A model generated the notes under the pieces. It worked only from the letters and a program-made list of their open reading frames with translations. It made no database searches and was not told the DNA's origin. This document shows positions 1 through 6,000 of a stretch of DNA of 6,000 bases, piece by piece (positions within the stretch are counted from its first letter, which is position 1; each line of letters opens with the position of its first letter). Position numbers and translations under genes: made by a program. This DNA is from Chloroflexi bacterium RBG_16_51_16 (GTDB lineage: Bacteria > Chloroflexota > Anaerolineae > Anaerolineales > Villigracilaceae): assembly GCA_001796785.1 (NCBI GenBank), contig MGNL01000064.1, positions 1-6,000 of the forward strand. Direction: 5' to 3'.

Positions 1-1103
1 AGCAGTTGATGGATGTCCTTGCCCTGCTGTGCGGCTTCCTTTTGGTAAGCAGCCGGTACGCAATTTTCCACAAACCAGGCAAAGTGATCGCCCACACAGG
101 ATTGCCCGGCTTCATAACCAAAGAAACCGGGAATGATCCCGTCCTCAACGTAACCGCACATACCCGGTACGATGTGTTCCTCGTCACCGAGCACCATGTG
201 GCAGATGGATGTCCCCATGATCATCACCATTTGTCCGGTTTGTGTGACGGTGGCAGCCGGAACTGCGACATGCGCGTCGACATTGGCGATCGCGACTGCG
301 GTGCCTGTCTTCAATCCGGTCCACGAGGCGGCTTGCTCGGTGAGACCGCCGGCTTTTTGACCCACCGGCAGGATGTTGCGGCTCATCTTTGTTTCTACAA
401 CATCTGCCAGACGGGGATCCAAAGCGCCAAAATAAGCCTTCTCCGGGAATCCAGTCTTCTTCGACCAAATGGCTTTGTAACCGGCTGTGCACGAATTGCG
501 GGTTTCAACACCCGTCAATTGCCACACCACCCAGTCTGCCGCTTCGATCATCCGGTCGGCGGCGGCGTAGACTTCCGGTGCTTCATCTAATATCTGCAGT
601 ACCTTTGAGAAGAACCACTCCGAGGAGATCTTGCCGCCGTAGCGATCAAGCCAGGGTTGATTCATCTTCCGCGCCGTATCGTTGATTCGGTCGGCTTCGG
701 GTTGGGCTGCATGGTGTTTCCATAGCTTCACCCACGCATGCGGATTTCGCCGAAACTCAGGCACAAGGCAGAGCGGCGTGCCGTCCATTTTCGTGGGCAG
801 CATGGTGCAGGCTGTGAAATCGATTCCAATCCCGATCACGTCCTCAGGTGAGACACCGGACTGTTTCAAGACACCAGGTATGGCTTTCTGGAAGGTACGC
901 AGGTAATCCTCGGGATCCTGCAACGCCCAATCTGGCTCCAATCCGATTTTGGCTCCGGAAAGAGGCAATTGCTCATCGATCACTCCATGGGTATATGGGA
1001 AAACCTCGCTGGCGACCTCCCGGCCGTCCGCGACATCCACCAGCACCGCCCGCCCGCTTTCGGTTCCGAAATCCACACCGATGCTGTACTTTCGATTGCT
1101 CAT
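1..1103 (-). CDS. araB: Ribulokinase (L-ribulose kinase), C-terminus cut off by window edge
   Basis: FGGY-family sugar kinase that phosphorylates L-ribulose to L-ribulose 5-phosphate with ATP in the cytoplasm, the second step of L-arabinose breakdown. My translation gives 367 residues, open to the left edge; the family is usually about 550-570, so roughly one third is missing. Visible signatures are the N-terminal phosphate-binding loop GVDFGTESGRAV (residues 9-20), the ribulokinase block GIGIDFTACTMLP (91-103), PHAWVKLWKHHAAQ (121-134), GGKISSEWFFSKVLQ (156-170), and NVDAHV (274-279), whose Asp is the expected catalytic base, followed by MGTSICHM (296-303). The ATG at 1103 follows a strong AGGAGGG ribosome site. 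It lies 58 bp downstream of the M24-like gene on the same strand and is the last gene seen of the arabinose operon. The DFTACT and WKHHAA blocks favour ribulokinase over xylulokinase or glycerol kinase. Confidence 0.95.
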   Translation of the reverse strand, partial: MSNRKYSIGVDFGTESGRAVLVDVADGREVASEVFPYTHGVIDEQLPLSGAKIGLEPDWALQDPEDYLRTFQKAIPGVLKQSGVSPEDVIGIGIDFTACTMLPTKMDGTPLCLVPEFRRNPHAWVKLWKHHAAQPEADRINDTARKMNQPWLDRYGGKISSEWFFSKVLQILDEAPEVYAAADRMIEAADWVVWQLTGVETRNSCTAGYKAIWSKKTGFPEKAYFGALDPRLADVVETKMSRNILPVGQKAGGLTEQAASWTGLKTGTAVAIANVDAHVAVPAATVTQTGQMVMIMGTSICHMVLGDEEHIVPGMCGYVEDGIIPGFFGYEAGQSCVGDHFAWFVENCVPAAYQKEAAQQGKDIHQL

Positions 1104-1106
1104 GAT

Positions 1107-1113
1107 CCCTCCT
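1107..1113 (-). promoter_or_regulatory. Shine-Dalgarno site of araB
   Basis: AGGAGGG on the minus strand ends 3 bases before the araB ATG, with the AGGAGG core 4 bases from it. It is the strongest ribosome site in the window and fixes the araB start. The spacing is slightly short. Confidence 0.75.
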
Positions 1114-1161
1114 GTGCGAATTCGATTTCGATTATTTGAAAGCGGAATGAATGAATGAGCC

Positions 1162-2253
1162 TCATGTCAACTCCAGGATTGCAGGTCGACGGATTACCCC
1201 ACCATTGTCTTGGATCTCTATCGTCGGCCAACCGGGGATTGCAGTGATAATTTCATTGGATTTTTCCCCCACGATGATCGTATCTTCGGACTTCGTCCCG
1301 GTGATCGAGGGATTCCAGGCATATGCCTGGCCGCTGATGACTTGGTAATCGGTCTCCAGCGTGGCAATGATCTCACGCGGGGCGTAGGCAGCCAGACCTC
1401 CCTGGTGGTGCAATTTCCATTCTTCCGGATAACCGGCTTCCCGATATGCATCGATACCGACTTGAAAGATCTCCTTCAGCGATCTCCCAGGACGAGTCGC
1501 CCGGATGAACTGGGCATCGATATTGGCTGCACACTCGGATTTTCGTTGTAGTTCAACGCTTAATTTTCCAAAATGCACCAACCGTGTAACCGATCCGATC
1601 AATCCGCCTCTACGGCCGCACAAGACCAGCATCGCATATTCCTTGAGGATTGCTTCTGTTGGTAAAGGATGCCGATAACTGAAGATCCGCTTATCGGCTG
1701 CGATCAAAACAACAATGGGTTGCAGATCGAGTCTCCAGGCTTCGCGAGCAAGCTCCCCTGCGATCTCGTATTCGCTCATGCCCGGTCGAACAGACCGAAT
1801 GGCAGCATCCATGGCTTTCCCACAAGCCGCGCCTATCTTGCGGAACCGGTCAGTTTCTTCCAGGGTCAGGGCGGCCCGAATCGGGATTAATTCGGCTGAT
1901 AGATCGAGGGCGTTCGGATATGCACCATCCGCTGCCAGTTTCGCGCGGCCTCTCAGATCTTCGATGCGATCTGCTGTTTCATGCCAGGGTGTGATGTGAA
2001 ACTCCCACCCTTGCTCAACCAATTGTTCTTCATGCTCCAACCGCGGGGCTTCGATGTTGTCTGTGATCAGGTATTCACTCGTACGCGTTATTAAAAGAGC
2101 GGCGGTTCCTCGATCGGTTGCCTGGTTTACAAAGGATGCGGCTCCGCAGGTTGCCCAGGCAAAATTATCAGACCGCCGGATCAGGAGCGCGCCTGCTTTT
2201 CGCTTTTCAAGCAATTCCCGGATTCGTGACAGTTTCGTAGCCAGTTCATTCAT
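1162..2253 (-). CDS. M24 (creatinase/Xaa-Pro aminopeptidase fold) protein, metal ligands mostly lost
   Basis: A 363-residue protein with the layout of M24 'pita-bread' proteins: a creatinase-type N-terminal domain (about 1-130, with NFAWATCGA at 30-38 and SEYLITDNIEAPRL at 59-72), then the M24 domain (about 133-345, with IRSVRPGMSEYEIAGEL at 152-168). By eye, the first metal Asp of the usual VDFG motif is Leu211 in LVLCG, the second Asp of SDITR is Ser221 in GSVTR, and the Glu of the EPGIY-like stretch is Asn314 in AWNPSI. The last Glu is kept (E323 in KSEDT), as are H195 in SYRHPLP and His282/283 in LHHQGG. It is therefore probably not a dinuclear metallopeptidase. Creatinase is a known metal-free enzyme of this fold, but substrate and role here are unknown. 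The gene sits between araA (71 bp) and araB (58 bp), pointing to a function tied to arabinose use. ATG 2253 is preferred over an in-frame TTG at 2265; neither has a clear ribosome site. Confidence 0.85.
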   Translation of the reverse strand: MNELATKLSRIRELLEKRKAGALLIRRSDNFAWATCGAASFVNQATDRGTAALLITRTSEYLITDNIEAPRLEHEEQLVEQGWEFHITPWHETADRIEDLRGRAKLAADGAYPNALDLSAELIPIRAALTLEETDRFRKIGAACGKAMDAAIRSVRPGMSEYEIAGELAREAWRLDLQPIVVLIAADKRIFSYRHPLPTEAILKEYAMLVLCGRRGGLIGSVTRLVHFGKLSVELQRKSECAANIDAQFIRATRPGRSLKEIFQVGIDAYREAGYPEEWKLHHQGGLAAYAPREIIATLETDYQVISGQAYAWNPSITGTKSEDTIIVGEKSNEIITAIPGWPTIEIQDNGGVIRRPAILELT

Positions 2254-2324
2254 CGATGGGTACAACCGATTAAAAATTCAGGTGATTGGGATTCACAAAG
2301 ATCATCGCAGATGTTTCGAAAAAC

Positions 2325-3833
2325 TCATAACCCGTTCGATTTCATCATATAAAAGACCTCGTTCCAGCGCAGCTCCTTCTTGAAGGCGTCCAACTTTGTC
2401 TCATTGTCGATCAAAAGGTACTCGAGGTTCGCCATTTCCGCAAAATCCGCCAACATCTCCGCGCTGACCGACTGGCTGAATCCGGTGTGATGCGCACCAC
2501 CAGCCAGGATCCAAGCCCCGGCTGCCGTTTTCAGGTTGGGTTGAGGGATCCACACGGCGCGCGCGACAGGCAACTTGTTTAGCGGCTTCTCAGGTTCGAC
2601 TACCTCGACTGGATTGACGACCATGCGGAAGCGATTACCAAGATCCAGCACGGTTGCGTTGACCGCCTTGCCTGCAGCAACGTTGAAGACCAGACGTGGA
2701 GGATCCGATTTGCCTCCAATGGATAGTGGATGGATCTCTAGGCTTGGCTTCCCGCTTGCGACGGATTCGCACACCTCCAGCATGTGTGCCCCGAGTACTT
2801 TGGGTGTCTTGCCGCTTAAGTCGTAGGTGTAATCCTCCATGAACGAGGTTCCGCCTTTCAAGCCGCTGCCCATCACTTTCATGCTGCGCACCAGGGAGGC
2901 TGTCTTCCAGTCGCCTTCCGCACCGAAGCCGTATCCGTCTCCCATCAGACGCTGCACAGCTAAACCTGGAAGTTGGGTCAACCCGTGCAGATCTTCGAAG
3001 GTCGTGGTGAAGGCGTTGAACCTGCCCTGCTCAAGGAATGCCCTCAAGCCGAGCTCGATGCGTGCCGCCTCGCGCAGTGACTGGTGCTGTGCCCCGCCTT
3101 TGCGTAATTTGTCCTCAACCAGGTAGTTATCGTTGTATTCGGACACCAACTTGTCTATGGAGGCATCTGGGATCGACTCCATCGATTTCACCAACTCGCC
3201 CACACCGTATCCGTATACCGAATACCCGAATTGAATCTGGGCTGCAACCTTGTCGCCTTCAGTGACGGCTACATCCCGCATGTTGTCGCCAAAACGCGCG
3301 ATCCGCATGCTTTGCAGATCATGCCAGGCGCAGGCGGCGCGCATCCAGGTGGTCAACTGACTCAAGACGTCCTCATCCTGCCAGTGTCCGACGATGACCT
3401 TGCGGTTCAATCTCATCCGGCTTCCGATGAAACCGAATTCCCGATCCCCATGCGCAGACTGATGGAGATTCATGAAGTTCATATCGATGCTGGCCCAGGG
3501 AAGCTCCGCGCTGAACTGGGTGTGCAGATGTACGAACGGCTTATGGAGCGCTTTAAGACCCGCGATCCACATTTTGGCGGGTGAAAAGGTATGCATCCAG
3601 GCGATCAGTCCCACACAGGCTGGGGTGTTATTGGCTTCCAGGGAAATGCTGTGGATCGCTTCAGGTGTTGTCACTACCGGCTTGAACACCACCTTTACAG
3701 GCAATTTCCCGGATTTGGAGAGACCACCCGCGATTGTCTTTGAATCTTCAGCCACTTGCTTCAGGGCTGCCTCACCATATAAGTGCTGACTTCCAGTCAC
3801 GAGCCAGACTTCAAATGATTGCAGATCGATCAT
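2325..3833 (-). CDS. araA: L-arabinose isomerase
   Basis: Interconverts L-arabinose and L-ribulose, the first step of the phosphorylating arabinose pathway; a cytoplasmic, Mn-dependent enzyme in characterised homologues. The 502-residue product is complete (E. coli AraA is 500). It opens with the family hallmark FEVWLVTGSQHLYGE (residues 7-21). The catalytic and metal residues known from E. coli fall at matching positions: Glu306 in GFGAEGDWK, Glu333 in SFMEDYTYD, His350 in LGAHMLEV, and His448/449 in GGAHHTGFS. MHTFSPAKMW (80-89) and LHTQF (103-107) are also typical. The ATG at 3833 overlaps the stop of the upstream LacI-type gene as ATGA and has an AAGGAG site inside that gene, so translation of the two is probably coupled. 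The M24-like gene follows after 71 bp. No truncation or missing key residue is seen. Confidence 0.98.
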   Translation of the reverse strand: MIDLQSFEVWLVTGSQHLYGEAALKQVAEDSKTIAGGLSKSGKLPVKVVFKPVVTTPEAIHSISLEANNTPACVGLIAWMHTFSPAKMWIAGLKALHKPFVHLHTQFSAELPWASIDMNFMNLHQSAHGDREFGFIGSRMRLNRKVIVGHWQDEDVLSQLTTWMRAACAWHDLQSMRIARFGDNMRDVAVTEGDKVAAQIQFGYSVYGYGVGELVKSMESIPDASIDKLVSEYNDNYLVEDKLRKGGAQHQSLREAARIELGLRAFLEQGRFNAFTTTFEDLHGLTQLPGLAVQRLMGDGYGFGAEGDWKTASLVRSMKVMGSGLKGGTSFMEDYTYDLSGKTPKVLGAHMLEVCESVASGKPSLEIHPLSIGGKSDPPRLVFNVAAGKAVNATVLDLGNRFRMVVNPVEVVEPEKPLNKLPVARAVWIPQPNLKTAAGAWILAGGAHHTGFSQSVSAEMLADFAEMANLEYLLIDNETKLDAFKKELRWNEVFYMMKSNGL

Positions 3834-4945
3834 TTGGATATCTCTCCTTCGCCATTTTGAAGGCGGCGTGAGCTGCTTCGTACAATAAGGCTTGGAGACA
3901 ACATGATTGATTTCGGTTCCGTCGGTTCCTGCCCTTGCCAGCTTGAATCAATCATCCGTGTGATCTCCTCGACTGCCACCTTTCCTACGTTGAACTGATC
4001 TTGCTGAACGGTCGTTAACGCTGGCCGGAAGTAAGCCGATTCAGGGATGTTGTCGAATCCAACGATGCCAAGCCGCTCAGCCGCTTTGCTACCGATATCC
4101 GGCGTAGCAGAGAGCACACCGAGCGCCATTTGGTCGTTGCCCACAAAAATTGAATCGATCTTTGGAAAACGATCAAAGAGCTTCTTGGCCGCCGCTGCAC
4201 CACTGGCAGATGACCAATTGCCCTCTGCCCAGCATTCAGCGCAAGCATCCATCCCCGCTTCCTGGATGGCGTCTTTCCAGGCTGCCATGCGTTGTCGAGC
4301 TTCCCACCAATCCAGAGGTCCGGTGATATGTCCGATATACCGATAACCTTGCTCGATAAGGTGGGCCATCGCAAGGCGGCCGCCCATGTAATTGTTGATC
4401 GAAACGACGGAAATGTTCTGGCGCGGTTCCATCGTCAAATACACGATCGGGAGTTGCAGTCCTTCCGGCAAGCGGGCAGACCAGCTGCGGTTATTTCCGA
4501 CTTCGGGGACCGCCCAGATCACACCGTCAACATGTCTGGCCAGGAGAGCATGAAATATGGATGTCGGGTCGTCCATGTCGAAGCGCGGCAGTTCCTCAAG
4601 CAGCAGGGCGTACCCTGCTTCGGAGGCCGATTCCGTGATTCCGCTCAACGTCCTGGATGGACCGGTGTGACGCAAACCGGAGGTGACCACTCCCAGGGTG
4701 TAGCTTCTTTGAGAGATGAGGCTGCGAGCCAGGGCGCTGGGTCGAAAATCGAGCTCATCGATCACGGTCTGCACACGCCGTCGTGTGTCAGCCGAAACGT
4801 CAGGGCGCCCGTTGATGACCCTCGAAACGGTTTGGGTTGAAACGCCTGCCGCCGAGGCGACCTGTCTTATGGTTGAGCGGCCAGTTTTTGGATTCAATGT
4901 TATCGTTCCCGTTATCGATAACATCTTATTCGAAGACGGGTACAT
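3830..4945 (-). CDS. LacI-family transcriptional regulator, probable arabinose-operon repressor
   Basis: A 371-residue DNA-binding regulator (cytoplasmic). The LacI helix-turn-helix spans about residues 24-46 (STIRQVASAAGVSTQTVSRV, then INGRPDVS), followed by the hinge helix RPSALARSLIS (68-78) and a periplasmic-binding-protein-like sugar domain from about 83 (YTLGVV) to 356. Typical core segments are VDGVIWAVP (139-147), INNYMGGRLAMAHLIEQGYRYIGHITGP (183-210), DSIFVGNDQMALGVL (264-278) and LGIVGFDN (292-299). The gene precedes and overlaps araA by 4 bp, so its effector is probably arabinose or a close metabolite; this is inferred from context only. The start is uncertain: ATG 4945 has AGGA almost touching it, ATG 4924 and TTG 4897 are in frame, and the helix-turn-helix begins unusually far (about 23 residues) from ATG 4945. 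A start at TTG 4897 would give about 355 residues and leave the palindromic operator in the leader. It is not the GntR-headed AraR of Bacillus nor AraC-type. Confidence 0.93.
   Translation of the reverse strand: MYPSSNKMLSITGTITLNPKTGRSTIRQVASAAGVSTQTVSRVINGRPDVSADTRRRVQTVIDELDFRPSALARSLISQRSYTLGVVTSGLRHTGPSRTLSGITESASEAGYALLLEELPRFDMDDPTSIFHALLARHVDGVIWAVPEVGNNRSWSARLPEGLQLPIVYLTMEPRQNISVVSINNYMGGRLAMAHLIEQGYRYIGHITGPLDWWEARQRMAAWKDAIQEAGMDACAECWAEGNWSSASGAAAAKKLFDRFPKIDSIFVGNDQMALGVLSATPDIGSKAAERLGIVGFDNIPESAYFRPALTTVQQDQFNVGKVAVEEITRMIDSSWQGQEPTEPKSIMLSPSLIVRSSSRRLQNGEGEISK
3842..3847 (-). promoter_or_regulatory. Shine-Dalgarno site of araA inside the lacI-type gene
   Basis: AAGGAG lies 8 bases before the araA ATG, within the last codons of the regulator gene. 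Together with the ATGA stop/start overlap at 3830-3833 it supports the chosen araA start and translational coupling. Confidence 0.7.
4897..4924. promoter_or_regulatory. Probable LacI-type operator: perfect palindrome nested in an inverted repeat
   Basis: GTTATCGATAAC (4911-4922) is a perfect 12-bp palindrome with a central CG, the typical centre of LacI-family operators, where the hinge helix inserts. It is nested in a 9-bp inverted repeat, ATGTTATCG (4897-4905) and CGATAACAT (4916-4924), with a 10-bp spacer, so three TTATCG half-sites occur within 28 bp. The site overlaps the first codons of the regulator if it starts at 4945 or 4924, and lies just before it if TTG 4897 is the start. Its use as the autoregulatory operator is inference. 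Confidence 0.55.
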
Positions 4946-4956
4946 TCCTCAAGTGA

Positions 4957-4984
4957 CAAATGTCATGGCCGATTATGACATTTG
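4957..4984. repeat. 10-bp inverted repeat, 8-bp spacer, in the regulator leader
   Basis: CAAATGTCAT (4957-4966) and ATGACATTTG (4975-4984) are exact reverse complements separated by GGCCGATT. The left arm also takes part in a smaller palindrome, TGACA-AA-TGTCA (4954-4965). The symmetric sites with centres 18 bp apart look like a dimeric regulator site. An RNA hairpin in the leader is the alternative. The sequence does not resemble the TTATCG operator, so a different protein would bind it. Confidence 0.5.
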
Positions 4985-5018
4985 GAAAATTCATCTCCCA
5001 TGAACTGGTGATATTCTC

Positions 5019-5047
5019 AATTTATGCATGATTATCGAATATGGCAA
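5019..5047 (-). promoter_or_regulatory. Candidate sigma-70 promoter for the lacI-araA-M24-araB operon
   Basis: On the minus strand TTGCCA (5042-5047) and TAAATT (5019-5024) are separated by 17 bases, matching the -35 and -10 consensus at 5/6 and 4/6. It lies in AT-rich DNA about 70 bases upstream of the first regulator ATG. Other pairings are possible in such AT-rich sequence, for example CATAAT at 4972-4977 with a poor -35. Confidence 0.35.
5032..5041. promoter_or_regulatory. Degenerate second operator-like site inside the promoter spacer
   Basis: TTATCGAATA matches the TTATCGATAA core of the palindrome at 4912-4921 at 8 of 10 positions and keeps the central CG. The two centres are exactly 120 bp apart, and this copy falls between the candidate -35 and -10 of the operon promoter. 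A short AT-rich match could arise by chance. Confidence 0.3.
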
Positions 5048-5102
5048 ATATGACAAAAATAATGAGATCAGGATGACTTGATCCAAGCTAACAAAAAATT
5101 GT

Positions 5103-5131
5103 CTGACAAATATTCATTGAATCAAACTATT
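5103..5131 (+). promoter_or_regulatory. Weak candidate promoter for the divergent gene
   Basis: CTGACA (5103-5108) resembles a -35 box, and ACTATT (5126-5131) lies 17 bases later as a poor -10. TATTCT at 5128-5133 is an alternative with a 19-base spacer. It is positioned suitably upstream of ATG 5187, but the -10 match is weak. Confidence 0.2.
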
Positions 5132-5186
5132 CTCATTAATGGGGTATTTCGAAAGAAAAATCGAGGATCAAACCAGAGAATCCAAT

Positions 5187-6000
5187 ATGTCAGGCTCTAA
5201 TCCGCTTCAGAATCCGGTTAATTTGACTTCCTTTCTCAGGTTGTTTAGGAGGGCGAGCCAGCCGAGGCATTGGCCCGACCAACGTGCTCGGTCATGGGCG
5301 CGTGAAATAAAAAATTACCCAGACCTGCCTGAAATTTATAAGCCCTTCTTTCGGGAGAAAAAACTCGATCATCTCGAACCGTTCCCTTACACGGTGGTCA
5401 GCCCGACCTTCAAAGGCGGTCACGGCCGACCGGAAAACGAACGGTTACTGTGGATCTCTGACCGCACCGTAAACGTGTTGGAATTCGTCGATGGTCAGCT
5501 CCATAGCACATATTACAATCCTGAGCAGATCGTCTATCTCGAACGAGGCAGTATATTGCTGCACGCCTGGATCAGCATAATGGGTCAGGATGCAGCCGGA
5601 ATCAACTCAACGACCATCCGCTACAACGCGGTGACCGACCCCATCATGGCGCCGTTCCTATCCTGTCTGAGAGTGACTCCTGCTACAGGGGGATCGATCG
5701 ACCTGGATCGGGAAAGGAGCCGGTTTGACTTCCTTTCGTTTTCAAATTTTAAGTTCATGAGTTATGGTCAGGCCAGTATCCAACAGGGCGCGCGCGTAAA
5801 CAGGATCCTTTTACAGCCGCAGATTCGCCATGATATTTTTAGATTTTCCGGATTTAACATTTCCCGTCTCATTCAGCCGTCGCATTTGATCATCCTCACA
5901 GACGGTGAGTTGATCATCATCCGCGATGATGATAGCCAGCCCTGGAGCAGAAAGGATCCTTACGGCGCTATTTGGTCCTTTATCTCCCGGGAACGCATAC
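5187..6000 (+). CDS. Protein of unknown function, possible PH/GRAM-like segment, C-terminus beyond window
   Basis: My translation from ATG 5187 gives 271 codons open to the right edge; I do not recognise the family. The N-terminus is basic and Arg/Trp-rich (SFLRLFRRASQPRHWPDQR at residues 15-33, then RSWAREIKNYPDLPEIYKPFF). From about 63 it becomes beta-strand-like: LEPFPYTVVSPTF, then RLLWISDRTVNVLEFVDGQ, STYYNPEQIVYLERGSILLHAWISIMG and STTIRYNAV. This 'displayed value, then interaction line, then readout' pattern recalls bacterial PH/GRAM-like domains, but by eye only. A later stretch, SHLIILTDGELIIIRDDD (about 233-250), has a similar strand pattern and could be a second copy. There is no signal peptide or clear membrane segment. 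An in-frame ATG at 5139 would add 16 residues; neither start has a good ribosome site. The gene points away from the arabinose operon and nothing in it suggests a sugar-related role. Confidence 0.75.
   Translation, partial: MSGSNPLQNPVNLTSFLRLFRRASQPRHWPDQRARSWAREIKNYPDLPEIYKPFFREKKLDHLEPFPYTVVSPTFKGGHGRPENERLLWISDRTVNVLEFVDGQLHSTYYNPEQIVYLERGSILLHAWISIMGQDAAGINSTTIRYNAVTDPIMAPFLSCLRVTPATGGSIDLDRERSRFDFLSFSNFKFMSYGQASIQQGARVNRILLQPQIRHDIFRFSGFNISRLIQPSHLIILTDGELIIIRDDDSQPWSRKDPYGAIWSFISRERI

Noticed and set aside
6..590. Long plus-strand open frame (194 codons)
   Set aside because: It lies antisense to araB, whose ribulokinase motifs are unmistakable; its own translation has no recognisable domain and it lacks a ribosome site.
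1118..1158. Short tandem repeats (ATTC three times, ATCGAA twice) between the M24 gene and araB
   Set aside because: Very short copies that could arise by chance; no link to a structure or site.
2254..2324. Possible terminator or attenuator between araA and the M24 gene
   Set aside because: Only a 4-bp GTGA/TCAC stem with a 7-base loop is present, without a GC-rich stem or directly following T-tract, so read-through is more likely.
4292..4840. Plus-strand open frame of 182 codons
   Set aside because: It is antisense to the LacI-family gene and its translation is a low-complexity shadow with no family features.
5066..5083. GATCA-N8-TGATC inverted repeat in the divergent region
   Set aside because: Arms of only 5 bp in AT-rich sequence; expected by chance and unrelated to the stronger repeats nearby.

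Overview
The window carries an L-arabinose catabolic operon on the minus strand, its LacI-type regulator at the head, and the start of an unrelated divergent gene. The protein sequences and moderate GC suggest a bacterium of the Chloroflexota (Anaerolineae-like). That assignment comes from general protein resemblance only and is tentative.

Layout on the minus strand, in order of transcription: a LacI-family repressor (4945-3830), L-arabinose isomerase araA (3833-2325, its start overlapping the repressor stop as ATGA), an M24 'pita-bread' fold protein (2253-1162), and ribulokinase araB (1103 to the left edge, C-terminus cut off). Gaps are -4, 71 and 58 bp, all genes face the same way, and I see no convincing terminator between them, so one transcript is likely. 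AraA converts L-arabinose to L-ribulose and AraB phosphorylates L-ribulose to L-ribulose 5-phosphate. The 4-epimerase (AraD) and any transporter are not in the window.

The region from 4946 to 5186 is AT-rich and divergent. It holds a 10-bp inverted repeat with an 8-bp spacer (4957-4984), a plausible minus-strand promoter (5019-5047) and a weak plus-strand promoter candidate. A perfect 12-bp palindrome with a central CG (4911-4922), as expected for a LacI-family operator, lies in the extreme 5' part of the repressor ORF. A degenerate copy lies exactly 120 bp away, inside the candidate promoter spacer. This suggests autoregulation of the regulator together with the arabinose genes.

On the plus strand from 5187 to the right edge is the N-terminal part of a protein I do not recognise, possibly with a PH/GRAM-like beta-rich segment.

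The most unusual item is the M24 protein. It sits between araA and araB but appears to have lost most of the metal ligands of the peptidase family, so it is unlikely to be an ordinary metallopeptidase. Otherwise this is a recognisable sugar-utilisation locus, and I see no mobile element, CRISPR array or RNA gene.
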